From positions 7,905,305 through 7,969,304 of the forward strand of contig NC_133777.1 in the NCBI RefSeq assembly GCF_003597395.2: DNA of 64,000 bases. The letters run 5' to 3'. How positions within the stretch are numbered: position 1 is the stretch's first letter; each line of letters opens with the position of its first letter. Positions 1 through 12,499 of the stretch are shown here, one piece after another. The notes under the pieces were generated by a model. That model was not told the origin of the DNA, did not search any database, and saw only the letters and a list, made by a program, of their open reading frames with translations. Origin of the DNA: Chelonoidis abingdonii (taxonomy: Eukaryota > Chordata > Testudines > Testudinidae). Position numbers and translations under genes: made by a program.

Positions 1-11
1 CCCCCCTGCGC

Positions 12-245
12 GGTGCTCCGCTTCTGGGCCACGGAGTGGGGGGGTCTCCCCATGCGCTCCCCAGGGAGTGGCCCTACTGCGCTGGGGGGCCCCCTCCAAG
101 TTACGGGGTCCCCTTGCTCTCCATCCGGGGTGCTCCCGCTTCGGATTACGGGCTGGTGGTCCCCCCAGTGCGCTCGCTGGGAAGTGCCCCTGCCGTGCTG
201 GGTTATAGGCTCGGGGGGTCCTCCTTGCTGGTTCTATACCTCTAG
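12..245. repeat. GC-rich tandem duplication, about 117-bp unit
   Basis: Two diverged copies begin at 12 (ggtgctccgcttctgg) and 129 (ggtgctcccgcttcgg) and stay alignable through tgcgctc, ggaagtg/gggagtg, the C-rich run and a final ctggg block. The array may extend left beyond the window. It is CpG-rich compared with the neighbouring DNA. I do not recognise the unit. Confidence 0.55.
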
Positions 246-992
246 CCAGCATCCCGAGCTGGGTATATTCTGTCTTTCTCTCTCTGCCCCATCTGTATCC
301 GTTGCATTATTGCCCTGCCAGGATGCTCTCTGATTCTCCTCCTCGGTTACAGGGCTACCCAGAATGTGCCTGGTTCACCTAAAATCTTCTGCCCACCTCT
401 TCATTCTTCTCCCCTCTAACTGCCTGGAGTTTAGATTGACTCTGCTCCAGAACTCCTTGGCTGACTACAGTTCTCCATCCAGTAGGGTAGATTTTGGTAT
501 GTTTTTCTATCAACAGGGTGACTGGCCGGGCATCCACTTGCATCTGGTGGTAGGTGCATGTTTTGATGTCTCTCCTCACTTGTTTTTCCCTCCCATCCTC
601 CAGTATAGCTGGGGAAGAGTATTTGCTGCCTACAGGTCGAATGCTGCTGCAGGAGACCCTCTGAGATTGGCTGAGACTGGGAAGGGGCAGCTTGTCTGTT
701 GCTGGGTATGTGGAGGATGGCATTAACACAACAGGAGCAGCCATAAATCAAAGAAAGAGGGTCAGTGGGACAGAGCTGGTTCATGAACAAGGGGACTGAA
801 CAGCATGACAGATCAGATTTGCATGTGTCTTGATACTGCTAATCTGATTTACAGGAACATACCATAAAAAGAGACCTTTAATACGAGGTGGATTCACAGT
901 AGTGTTGGTGTTATTTGCTCATGGATGAGGATGCCACTTGGGGAAACATTTATGGTATTAGCAACCAGAGTTGCAGCCTGGTCACTGAAAGC
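246..992. other. Intergenic, nothing recognised
   Basis: No exon, RNA gene or repeat could be supported. The short open frames on both strands here have no family resemblance. Confidence 0.5.
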
Positions 993-1080
993 AGCAGAGA
1001 ATCCTGTGGCACCTTATAGACTAACAGAGGTTTTGGAGCGTGAGCTTTCGTGGGTGAATACCCACTTCGTCAGACGCAGG
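993..1080 (-). mobile_element. Penelope-like element 3' tail (short copy)
   Basis: It contains tcctgtggcaccttatagac, taacagaggttttggagcgt and gagctttcgtgggtgaatac, followed by ccacttcgtcagacgcag. The same tail occurs at 23886, 31934, 48762 and, in the opposite orientation, 60797. At 60797 it lies just downstream of a GIY-YIG ORF fragment, which gives the family assignment. Confidence 0.6.
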
Positions 1081-4000
1081 TCACTGTGAGTGAAATCTCT
1101 GTAATTCCAGTTCTTCTTCAACGCTTAGCCAGTCGGCTATAGCGATTGTTCACCATTTGGTCCGTTCCTGCGCAACTGCAAAGGCTTGACGACCTGAGAG
1201 TCCAACATCGGAACAGATTCTGTGAACCCATGTAATTCTAGTTGGATCAGACTAAATGTTTTCCAGCTTGGACGCTGTTTGAAAACCAGGGATCTGGAGG
1301 TGGTGGTTGGAGAAGGAGCTATGGCATTTCTGAAGCTTTGGGCTTCAAAAGTGTTGAATATGGTGTCAGAGCATTCAGATGGAGGGCTTTGCATTGGTCT
1401 GTTTCTGGGTGTAGTGAGAGAGACAAAAAACCTTTATAAGCATATTCCTTAGTCCTGACTCAGCACTGAAATGGACTGGATGACTGTATATTACTTCAGC
1501 AGAGTTACATAAGCTGGGAAGATACCTGATTGTTGCCTAATTTTTCATGTGTAAATCACTTGTTAGCTGCATGGTTGCTCTACAGCCAGAAATTAATAGG
1601 TAGCAATAGTTATGGCTCTTTTACTTTGCCTCGGTTATGTAGAATAGAATCTTTGAAGTTCGACTCTTGTAATCAAGTTGTTTGTAAAGAGCCTAGCAAG
1701 ATTTTGGTTCTATATATACAAATATGAAAGACTGGTTCCCTGTTCCAAGGAATTTACAATCTAAGGCCTTGATCTTGCTGTCACATATATAGATGCTTAA
1801 CTTGAAGCAGGTGAGTTGTTCCACAGTAGTCAAAGGAACTGTGTGCACACACACAGGTGTTTGCAGGATTGTGGCCTATGAAGTTAGAAAGCTGCATACG
1901 ATTGAAGTTGCTCATGAAGAGAAATACGCTGATTACAAGCCTCAGTGCTTTGGTTTTACTGCACTACGTTACTACTTTGGCTCAATTACTGCAGTAAGTC
2001 TGTGGCTGAATAAACAGACGAGTGATTTCCATAGGTGGATCAATGGGGCAGTGTACTGTGTCTGTCTGTTGAGGTATTGCATATGTTACAGTCTAAAACT
2101 GAGCAAGACTGACTGGCTTTCATTGAAAACGTTAGACTAAAATACAGTAACTAAACTTACTGGTGAAACAGTCTGCTCAGCTGAATAAATGTCTACTAGA
2201 GACAATATGAGAAATAAAAACAACAAAATATTAGTTTTAAGTGCATGCTGGTATATCAAAAGTTAGGGTTTGTATTGCAGTGCACACACACCAGTTATCG
2301 CTCTCTTTCATTCTGATGTCAGTTTGTAGCCAAGCTGGGTCGGCATTTTCATATGCAATCTGAGTCATTGTCATGATGCAAAATCATTATTTTTGTGTAT
2401 TTTGTACTTTTTAGAAAAATAAAATGGGGAATCAGGCCAGTTTCCCATTCAATCCCAAAGATTTAGTTGCAATTTCTGGAGGAAATGTCCACTCGAAGAA
2501 CAGCATAGGCAAAAGTGCAATAAGATTGTGTTATTGTGACTTCATGACTGCATTACTTAAATAGATCTATGGGAAAGATGATAGCAACAGTTTTGTTTTT
2601 TTTTTCCCCCAAAAGAAAATCACTTTTCAGCTTAGTAAACTTTGCAGTGTCCTGTGAATGTAAATTTCTGTGGATAAGAGTGGTGCAGATACAGAGCAGA
2701 GCCTGTGATGTAACTTCAATAGTGTTAGATAAAATTGCATGTAAAGGAAATACACAGGAACGTCTGTCCCTCTAGTACTCCTGGCTTTTGAGCAGAGCTG
2801 TGTTTGATCTTTCGCTGTATCTGACATTGATTCTGAGTTCTGACACAGCCTGATTTGATGAGTGCATGTCTGTCAGGCCTTGTCAGATTTTCCCACGTGT
2901 CCTTGTTATGTGCAGCTAACAAACATGAGCATGTGTCATGGACATTATTATTTGTATAGGTCCAGTGATATGCCTTGTGCCTTACCAATGAGTAAGAAGA
3001 CAAGCTCTCTGCCCTGAGATACTTGCAGTCCTAAACTAGGCAGCTGACATAATAAGAAATTACATTGGGGTGGGCTGAGGAGGAAAGGAAAGCAGGGAGG
3101 TGGAGGTGGAGAGGAAAAATTATTCCTCATAATTCTGATGAAGAAGGTAAGACGGGGCAGGTCACTCCAGATCTGTGATTAGTAATGGCCAGCAGGATGA
3201 AGGCAGGAAGGGAACGCATGAGATTTAATTACTGCTTCTCGTTTGTCACTGGAATAAACTGGATTTAGATTTTGGGGGACTTTTCTTCTCCCAGGATGAT
3301 GCACAGGAAACTTGAAATCAGGGCTCATGTGAGTGGATGAACAACACGTAAATATAACTTTGTTTTAAATGGTTGTGTCTGAAACAGGGGGAATGTGAAC
3401 TTGAGTTTCCTGTTTGCTGTGTAACAGTGGTATGAATCAGCAGTGATATAATGGTTCTGAATGGAGCTGCTGACTCATGTGCAAGGGAACATATGCTAGA
3501 ACTAGCTTCCTGGATGGAAGGAGGTCAGCTATGCTGCTTAAAGAGGCAATAGTGAGTTGGCCTGCTGGAAAGGAGAGGTGAGCCCCTCTCTTTCCTTAGC
3601 AGCCTTTCTGTCCGATGATGGTGCTGAGTCTATCCTCTGCTGAGGAGCTGGATGAGACTAGGGCATGAGCCTAATACAGGGGAAGGATGTGCAAGGAATC
3701 ATACACTTATTTGCAAGGTTCTTTGCCTGTAGGCAGATACTGAGTGCAGGGAATATGCTTCTTTCAGAACATGCCCATACTTGCTTTGGGGAAAGCGGGT
3801 ATTTTAAAATTATCTTCACTTCAAAGCTGCTGGCTGTATGGATTGACCTTTCTAGTCTTCTGAGAAGAGCTGGTGCCTGCCTGAAATACAATTGCTGCTA
3901 ATGTCCTTCTGGGTGCCCTTCTGTGTCATCTAACACATGCATGACCTGTTGCTTTGTAATATGTATAGTTACATTTTTGAGTCCATTCAAGTATAATGAT

Positions 4001-4185
4001 TACCTGGTTCTCATATTGGCCTGAAATTGACAGCTCCATCTCTGTCCATGTCCTTTACCACCCTTTGTCTGACCTGAGCATTTTCCTTGTCTGCTTCCTT
4101 TGTCTCCTCTTATGCTGCGATCTGTGTTCGGATCAGCCGCCCAGTTAATTGACCAAGCAACTACCTCCTCTGGAAACCTCTACTC
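1081..4185. other. Intergenic with one weak dispersed repeat
   Basis: No exon is recognised. The stretch at about 2955-3055 (gctctctgccctgagatact then tgcagtcctaa) resembles the short amniote repeat whose consensus ends in cccaaagagcttacaatctaa-like sequence. A 30-base piece near 1735-1765 may be the same family. The rest shows nothing beyond simple AT-rich runs. Confidence 0.4.
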
Positions 4186-4435
4186 CTGGAGTTCTCAACT
4201 TCATTGTACGGCGACCCCCTTCTGACAACAAAAATTACTACATGGCCCCGGGAGGGGGGATCAAAGCCTGAGCCCTGCTGCCCCGGATGGGGGAGCCCAG
4301 GCCCCCAGGCTTCAGCCTCGGCTTGGGCGATGGGGCTCAAGCTTCAGCTTCAGGCCTGGGCCCCAGCAAGTTTTTAAGACGGCCCTTGTGACCCCCATTA
4401 AAACAGGGTTGTGACCCACAGTTTGAGAACCACTG
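4186..4435. mobile_element. hAT-type non-autonomous DNA element (~250 bp)
   Basis: The ends are ctggagttctcaact and, on the other strand, cagtggttctcaaac, the common hAT terminal repeat form. The interior contains gacccccttctgac and its partner gtgacccccatt. Flanks tctactcc and tctgctct could be a worn 8-bp target duplication. There is no coding capacity. Confidence 0.7.
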
Positions 4436-6663
4436 TCTGCTCTCATCCCATGAGTGCTCAGCTACCGTGACTGCACACCATTCTGTTCTCCTCTGACTTG
4501 CTCTGTACCTTTGAAACATAAGCCCTTCAGGACAGGAACTTATTGGTGGGTGAGCACTGCTCGCCTTTTGTCTGGTGACATATGTTTGCTGTGCAAGCAA
4601 GGCTTAGTTTGATTAGACTGCACAGGCTGCCATTCATTGATCACTGTGGCCGTCCTATTGGCTAGGTTGAATTTTCAGCATTCGCTTCTGTTGGGGGGGG
4701 AAACTTGTTGTGTGGAGCCTGGCAGAGTCAGCTTCCTCTTATCTGTTGCTTCCGTTTCTTGGTCTTAATCTGATCAGGATATGAAACAGGGACCGTTTCT
4801 CTGTAACTCAAATGGAATAGCTACAAATATCCCATTGCAGCTTTCAAAATTAGGCTGTCATTTCTGTTTACTCATAGCATTGTCTTCTAACTTTTGCAGG
4901 TTTTTTAGATGCTGTGTAACTTCGAACTGTTGCATGTAAGGCTTTTGACTGGAATGATGATAGGTGGGAGGCTCTGTCTGTCCAGCATAAACACCTTGCA
5001 TGGACCATATATAAAGTGTAACTGTGCCTTCAGCTTTGCAATTGTGTATAATTCACCCTTCCATAGATTTAAGTAGGATGCTGTCACAGATAAATGGCTC
5101 GGAATGTGGCTTGCTTTTTACTGTGCTTTGTTTTTGAAATCCGTGCTGTTCTTTGTTCAGAAAAGCAGGTGCTTTAATTAAAAGAATTAAGGGGACATTT
5201 GGATTCTAAAATGGAGGGTGGGGAGGAGGTGGAGAAGGAAGCAAAAAAGGTGTTTTTATATGTCCTGAGAAACAAAGGTCCTGGTAGATTTCCCCCAATA
5301 AGGTAGGTAGAAAGTTACAGCATTGAAATGAGGAGAAATGCAACTAGGACATCTGGAAGAGAATCTGTATGAGAACTGCGCTTGGGGGAGTTTCTGTAGC
5401 CCCAGTAACAAGGTCGCAAAAGCACATTCTTCTCTTGTGGTCTGAGATTCTCCTCTGAGACAGGAAGGAATGAGTGACTGAGAAATGTCAGGTGTCATGC
5501 ATGTGAGCACCTGCTTTTCAAACCCATCTGCTTTTACTTCCCTTTTCATGCACACTTACGTGAAGTGCTGGATCTGTCTTTTCTGGAGCAATGGCCCTCT
5601 GTCTGGATTGCGGTTATTGTGGCTGCAAAATTAGATTTTTAAAAGAGAGGGCTAGAAAAAAAAAGTGGCAAATTTTTCTTTGCAGAGGGGCTTGAATTGA
5701 AACTAGACTTTTACTAAAGGGCAGCTGCATTTCAGGAGGTGCAGAAGAATCATCTGTGAATGAAGTGCTGCTTTCCTAGCAATATGCTCTGCTCAGGTGT
5801 GGGTAAATAGATAGTGTGAATTAGCATTGACTAGTCCAGCCTGCGTTTTTAGGCACTGCACCCTTTGGTTTGATTATTCACTGTCTTCCATGTGGAATGC
5901 AGCTTGGTTAAATGGTTATGCAATTCAGTGGACTTAGATTTCAGAGCTGTCATGTGCAGTCCATACTGTTCCTACAGTTATTGCACCTGATAACACCCAG
6001 TTGCGTTAAAATAAAGGTCAGGCAAAAAATAAGTCTTTTCTATTTGAGGCTTGATCCAGGTTTTGCAGTGGGTTACCTTGTATATAGTGAATGCTTTAGG
6101 ATGGAGGCACAATGAGGAATTTTAGTTCTGAACCTACAAAAAGCAGGAGCATTCCCAATTTTCAGTGTGATTTGTATTTTAATGTACTGTACATGTGATT
6201 CATTTAACAATTATAGGGCCTAGAGAAGCTCTTTCTACACTCTTCCTGATGAAACTCTGTTGCACTGTGTCTATCGCCATTTCACAGACAGGAAGAACTC
6301 CTTTCGAGCTGGTAAACTATTTTGCTTGAACATCCCTGTATTTCTAATCGCGTGTTGATGTTCTGTTTTGCTGGCTGGATTCTGCTTAATGTTCATAAGG
6401 GCCAGACTTAGCCTGGGATTTTGACTGTGATACAGGTGAAGGTAAGAAGACTGTCTTAAGCATCTGTTTGGATCTGAATCCTTCCAGTGCCTTCAGACGT
6501 TGTTTAGGGCATGAACAGGACTGTGCTGTCCTTGTCCATCATGCTGTTTACTGGAATGGCTGCCTTGTGTCTCTGGAGGGGAACCTTTTTTTTTTTAAGG
6601 AGGCCAGGTTGTTGGCCTGTCGTTCAACCCCACTCTGGAGGACCAGTGGGCTGCTGTTTGTCT
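4436..6663. other. Intergenic, nothing recognised
   Basis: No exons, RNA genes or clear repeats were recognised. Short homopolymer runs occur at about 4693 (G), 5657 (A) and 6589 (T). Confidence 0.45.
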
Positions 6664-7755
6664 GGGTACGTCTACACTGCACGATTATTTCGAATTAGCT
6701 TAAACCGATATTACAAAACAGATCTAATAAAATCGGTTTAGCGCGTCCACAGTGGGATCCCGAAATCGATTGTTTGCGTCCATGGTCCAAAGCTACCATC
6801 GATTTCAGGAGCGGTGCACTGTGGGTAGCTGTTCCTCAGCTATCCCATAGTTCCCACTTCCGTGTTGAGAGCACAGTGCCTGATGGGGCAGAAAACACTG
6901 CCCCGGGTGGTGCTGGGTACAGCCTCACCCCTCCCTTTGTGAAGGCAGCAGACAACCCTTTGGCGCCTTTTTCGCGGAGTGCATTGAGCAAACGCCATAG
7001 CACAGCAATCTTTCCCTTTTTTTTTTCACGTGGTGGTGGGGGGAAATAAACTGAGGAGCTGTTCCCTGAACCACGCCAGACACTGTGTTTGAACCTACAG
7101 ACATTGGGAGCTCAGCCAAGAATGCAAATAATTTTCAGAGACTGCTGTGGACTGTGGGATAGCTGGAGTCCTCAGTACCCCCTCCCTCCCTTCATGAGCG
7201 TCCATTTGAGTCTCTGGCTTCCCGTTACGCTTGTCACACAGCGCTGTGTATCCTGGAGTTTTTTATTCAAACGCTTTGGCATTTCGTGTTCTGTAACGGA
7301 GCTGGATACAACAGATTTGTCTCCCCATACAGCGATCAGACCTAGTATCTCCCGTACGGTCTATGCTGGAGCTCTTTTTCGATTTCAAACTGCATTGCCA
7401 GCCGTGCTGATCAGAGCTCCACGCTGGGCAAGCAGGAAATGTAATTCAAAAGTTCGCGGGGCTTTTCCTGTTTACCTGCCCGCTGCATCCGAGTTCAGAT
7501 TGCTGTCCAGAGCGGTCAGTGCTGCACTCTGGGATGCCGCCCGGAGGCCAATAACGTCGATTTCCGTACACATGAACCCTAATCCGAGTTATCACTATCG
7601 AATTTAGCGCTACTCCTCTCGTTTGGGAGGAGTTCCGAAATCGATTTAAGGAGCCGTTTAACTCGATATTAATGACGACGTCGTGTGAACGGATACAGCG
7701 TTAAATCGGTATATCGGCCATTAAACCGATTTAAAGTCACAGTGTAGACCTGGCC
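6664..7755. mobile_element. Non-autonomous TIR DNA element (~1.1 kb)
   Basis: The ends match as inverted repeats, gggtacgtctacactg against ggccaggtctacactg (13 of 16). The inner flanks carry matching motifs in inverted orientation: aaccgatatt, aaaatcggttta and cgaaatcgatt on the left against aatcggtttaatggccgata and aaatcgatttcgg on the right. Both ends are AT-rich with CpG, with a poly-T block in the middle. A shared tctgg at 6661-6665 and 7756-7760 may be part of a target duplication. It encodes no recognisable transposase, and the long frames inside it are chance. Boundaries are good to about 3 bases. Confidence 0.75.
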
Positions 7756-7980
7756 TCTGGCTTGGGTGCCCCTTCCAGGAATTAAAAGCTCCTGCCAGTA
7801 GAGCTCTCAGGTGATTGGAATGCATGCACCTTCCAATTCAAGGTGCCATCCCGGGGAAGGAATCTGTTATGCTGACCATTAGATACTCCTATTCTCTTCC
7901 CACCATGTCAGGTCAGAAAACATCTCCCTTTCCTCCCCATCACAGTCTTCCTTTGCATCTGGAGCATGCTAGACATGAAG

Positions 7981-8191
7981 GCCTGGTCTTCGCTGCTAAA
8001 AACATATTTTTTACCTCAGGGTAACTAACATGCATGAGGAAAGACGAGACGTGTTACTTTTTCCTCAAGGTAAACTCACCCAGATCAACCCCAGGCAGGG
8101 GTATAATGCTGACCTTGTGCTGTGTCTTCACTCTGCTTTTTACCTCAGGCTAGCACCCATGGTAAAAACCGCAGCAATGAAGACAAGCCCT
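7981..8191. mobile_element. Short TIR element (MITE, ~210 bp)
   Basis: The left end ggcctggtcttcgctgctaa pairs with the right end read on the other strand, gggcttgtcttcattgctgc. The motif tttttacctcaggg/gc recurs inside (about 8008 and 8140). There is no coding capacity. Confidence 0.6.
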
Positions 8192-8446
8192 AAAACAGTG
8201 CAGTCATACGGCATGTCAAAACATATCCTTTTGGAGCCCTTGGGGAAAGGCAAACATTCAGTACAATCTCGCTGCTTTGCATGTGGCCGTCTTCATAAAA
8301 CTTTCTTAATGAGATGTATGAAAACATTTTTGATTCATATGTTTTAAGGCACAAAATCACCTGGTCTCACCTCCTGCATTGCCTAGGCTGGAAGTCCTGC
8401 ATCAAGACCAATGGCTTGTGGTTGAACTAGGGCATATCACATAGAA

Positions 8447-8751
8447 CAGTGGTCCCCAAGCTTTTTCGACTGGCGAGCCATGGAGGACCATGGCGGCGGA
8501 TGAGCATCCGCCGAATTTCTGCCGACAAGTGGCAACATCAATAGGCGTCACTGCCGACAAGCAGCGTCGTCCAGAGGTGTCTCCACCGAAATGCTGCTGA
8601 AAGTCGGTGGAATTTTGGTGGTGACACCTCTGGATGACGCTGCTTGTTGGTGGCATTTCAGTGGATGCTCATCTGCCAGCCAGTATGCGGGCGCACTTAG
8701 ACGCCCCAGTGGGCGCCATGGCTCCTGTGGGCACCGCATTGGGGACCCCTG
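8447..8751. mobile_element. hAT-type MITE with 8-bp target duplication (305 bp)
   Basis: The ends are cagtggtccccaagc and, on the other strand, caggggtccccaatgc. The flanks acatagaa (8439-8446) and acatggaa (8752-8759) match at 7 of 8 bases, the duplication length diagnostic of hAT elements. The interior holds a long inverted repeat (see the separate entry). Confidence 0.85.
8557..8647. repeat. 25-bp inverted repeat inside the hAT MITE
   Basis: Arm 8557-8581 is the reverse complement of 8623-8647 at 24 of 25 positions, with a 41-base loop. The single-stranded form would make a strong hairpin. Confidence 0.8.
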
Positions 8752-8814
8752 ACATGGAAAGACACCTGATCTTGATTTTAAAGATTCCTGGTAATAATAG
8801 CTATAGCTCTTCAT

Positions 8815-9010
8815 GAGTAGGTCTCAATACTTATTCTTACAACACCCCATGATGTATGGAAGTGCTATTTTCCCTAATTTTACAGGTGGGAAACTGAGGC
8901 TAAGTGACTTGCCCAAGGTCACCCAGGAAATCTGTGGCGGAGCAGAGTGTTGAACCTGGGTTTCCCGTGTCCTAGGTTAGTGACCTAACCACTGGACCCT
9001 CCTGCCTGTC
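8815..9010 (-). mobile_element. MIR-family SINE
   Basis: On the minus strand it reads ccagtggttaggtcactaac, then tgggtgaccttgggcaagtc acttagcctcagtttcccac and ctgtaaaatta. These are the tRNA-related box and core of MIR in order. It is the best preserved MIR in the window. Confidence 0.85.
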
Positions 9011-9392
9011 TAATGAGATTCAGTGATGGAGTTTAGACTCTTTTTGAAATTATCTTAATCCAAAACATTCCTTCTACTGCCAAAATTAAACACTGCAGAC
9101 TCAAGGAGTTGTCTGATTTGTGCTGTCTCTACTCTGGGGTATGGCAGCAGCAGACTGGGGAGAAGATGACACTGCTTTTCCCACTTTCCCTCCCACCCCG
9201 TTATGGGATGGCATCATGGCTCCACCTACCAGGAATCAAGGAGAAGAAACTCTGTCGATGATGTACAGCATAAAGATGATTGCCCAGCTGGCACCTGCTC
9301 TAGTAGAAACTTCCAGAGTGAAACAAGACAATGCGGGGTGCATAAAATAACTGAATTAGACGCACTATAACCTCCCTCCTTCCCTCTAAGGA

Positions 9393-9583
9393 TTCATGTA
9401 CACTAGGCCTTTTATTTAATTGAGTGCCTTGATAATACTTTTGGTAGAGGTTAGTGTGTAGACACTTCCCAAATATTTGTTCCGGGCCACACATCGTAAA
9501 GCTTTAACAAGTTTGCCAGTTAACTGGATGTATTTTACAATCATGTTCACTCCAGATTTAAAAAAGTCTAGTGTAGACCAACA
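9393..9583. mobile_element. Short TIR element (MITE, ~190 bp)
   Basis: The left end ttcatgtacactaggccttt and the right end on the other strand, ttggtctacactagactttt, match at most positions. It carries no ORF. It resembles the tacactag-ended MITE group also seen at about 10395. Confidence 0.55.
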
Positions 9584-12499
9584 GAAGGCAGGATGGGGAG
9601 GAAACAAAACTTACCACAAAGTTACCTTACTCCCCCCCCAAAAAATTCTAATGCTGGAAAGAAGTAAACCTCCACAGTGCACAATACAAGTAATTTCCCA
9701 AAAGAGGTGGCTTAACCATAGGCTGTGGTTTGGCACCAGTGTCTGTCAGAACTGAGCCCAGCTGCTGGTGCCAAGTTCCAGGAGTGTGATGTCACAGTTG
9801 TCTGTTTCCAACAATGCCATGGTTCTCCTTGCCCAAGGAGCTGCTAGGAGTAGAGGGAGGTTAAGGCAACTGGTGATGTATGTCCTGTTTGTATACAAGG
9901 CTAATGTACTCTTGTTCGTCACGCTGACTTTGAGGGTTTTGGCACCTTCTAGGGTTATAAAAACAGTAACACAGCTTTTGATTTTTCAGGAGCTCTTTTT
10001 GGTACTAGCAGATCATGAGGATGCATATCTGATCGGGGGTGGGAGGACAGGTTGATATTGAGTCTGGGGCACTAAATTAGGGTAAAGCATCAGGTAAAAT
10101 CTACTACTGCTTCTTTATTTTGTGGGGAAATGGACACTGCGTGAGTGACATGCAGGTGAAGGTCTCTTAACACTGGGAATTGAGCTACAAATACTGTATT
10201 TCCTCATTGAGATCCAACATAGGATCATGGTATCTTAGTCTTGGGGTAGAGGAGTGAATTTGTGAGAGATTTTGCCTATATCTTCCTTTCCATGGATGCT
10301 AAGATGTGAGTGGATAAAATGCCCTGTGTGCTTGTACTGAGCTTGTATTTTGGGTAGAGAATGATTTTTTTAATATAATGATAAAGCTAAGGCAGTTCAA
10401 TCCCCTAGTGTGGGCATACCTATCCCGAGGGAAAGGTGCTTGTAGTCCAGTCAATTTATGAATAAGCTACACCAATATAAGCACTTATTTACTGGTACAA
10501 CTGCAGTCCCCACTCATTGATTTTACTGCTTTAACTAGCTCTACTTCTGCACCAAAAAACGTGTAGACCAGCCCAGAGCAGCACATCTAGGGGCTCCTCT
10601 GGGCCAGTTGGAAGTCTCTGAAGTTTATTATAAAGGTGGTCAGGGCCTTGTGTGATTGGTAAATATAATGCACAATGGTAATTCAAAGTACGAACCAAAG
10701 GCTGGGGAGGTGGTGATGTAAGGGGGAAATGTTCTGCTGCAAGAGCTGGCAGGTGGTCGTAATACGTTTGACAAACCATAAATGTGCTGGGTCAGGTAAT
10801 TGCATGAGTCAGCCATGGGGTTGTCTGGGAAATATCTGCGAGTCTAAACTAGCTGGCCCGATAAATATCCCTTCATGATGCATGTGTATAAACACTGTCT
10901 TTCTGTGGACTTAATGGGGACGACTGAAAAAGCAGTTTTCCTGCATGGGTCAAGAAAATGAATTTTGGCAGATTCTGCAACAGGTGCAACTGCCTGTCAG
11001 GGATGTGCTCTGGGCTCCATTGCTGTGTCTGCTGATGGTAATTGTTCAAGAGCAGAACACCCGTATTTCCCCTAAGCAGGCATTTGGCTCTCTGCATACT
11101 TCAATGCAGTCAAGTAGGTATCTGCTCTTACTGTCCACATCTTTCCATGCAGGTTTTCTCTGTGCACTTAAAGCTAGTGTGATTATTCTGTCATTGCAGA
11201 GGAATTCTTCCATTTGGTTAAATGGCTCCTTTGTCTTTTGGAGCTAGGTGTCCTCCCTGGAAGCGTAGTGGTTGTCAGATCTTGCGAACGGAGAAGGCTC
11301 ACTCGGGCAGTACTCCGATGGTGGACCTGCAGGGATCAAAGCAGGAGATGGTGTTGATTAAGGGCATTTCTTCTGAGCTGTTACGATACCAGTGCCCTAG
11401 CATCCTGTGCTTCTGCAGGGAGCTGTGATGAAAGGCAACGAAAGTGTTTCTTACTACTTACTACTAAAGATGCCGTGACTCTTTCCGCAAGAGACCAATA
11501 TGCTAACCCCGCAGTCTCTTGAAAAAGCATAGTCTGGCTAATTAAATTTCCCCTTCAGGCTGTGGTGGCACTCAGTTCCTGTCCTGGAGTGCTGTTGCAG
11601 ATTGCATTGCAGCAGTGGTTGAAGTGGTCGTTACAAAATCCCTTGTCTACCTAGTGCTCTACTAATATTTGAAACCCTTTGAGATCCTGTGTAAGGTGTC
11701 CTAGAAATGCATAGCTGTGAGTGCTTGCCCCCTTCACCCTGCCTCAGACAGCACAAATTCAGCTATTTGACTGTATCCAAAAAATCATTTCCATTAGCAA
11801 AAGTTGCATCTTAATGACACTGTTTTTTAACACGTCCAAGTGTATTGGCTGGCATACTAGGTCTCCCTGGCCTTGCTAGAAGTAAAGTTGGCCCACCATT
11901 TGCACCCGGTATTGCCTGTTTAAATCAGACTCTGTCAGCAGACTGTCCTTCCTGCACTTCCTGTTGACTCCCTTCCCTATTGGTTGACAAGCTCAGTGTT
12001 CACAGAAACCAAATAAAGCAACAGTATAAAAGAGGATGCAAGCTGCAGGGATGAGTGGTGTGTGGGTGGAGGGGCTGTGAATGGGATCCCGTGCAGGCCT
12101 GAGCGTAACAGCCTCTACTGGAGTTTTAACTTTATCTCTCTGGCAGTGTTTGGATTTTTTAAAGCTTGGGGCCATGCTGCTATTCTGGTTGATGACCTTG
12201 TCCTGTGCTTTAATTACTTATGTTTTAATTACTCAAGTATACTGTGCTCTATTAAGGGAGATTACTGGTCTCTGGCCTGCACGTTCCCTTCATTAACTCT
12301 TTATTACCTTTTCTCACTGGTTGATGGTCTCCAGCATTATTGAGGTGTCGAATGAGAGGGGCAACTTTAGATCTGAGAGAACTGGAACTGCCAATTCAAT
12401 GCCTAGGGTGTTCCACGGAGGGCCAGACATAGCTCTGGTCTCTTTGCCCTCATGTTGCAGTAGAATCAGGCCCTTTCATTGGTGCTTCTGTTACATACT
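9584..12499. other. Intergenic, mostly unexplained
   Basis: Apart from the probable MITE at 10395-10572, no exon or repeat is recognised. The open frames here are short and show no protein family signature. Confidence 0.4.
10395..10572. mobile_element. Probable short TIR element (MITE)
   Basis: It starts near cccctagtgtgggcatacct and ends near aaacgtgtagaccagccc, giving weak inverted ends of the same tagtgtagac type as neighbouring MITEs. Boundaries are uncertain. Confidence 0.4.

Noticed and set aside
7089..7607. 172-codon open frame on the + strand
   Set aside because: It lies wholly inside the ~1.1-kb TIR element, has no domain resemblance, and the element is non-coding in plan. Length alone is not evidence here.
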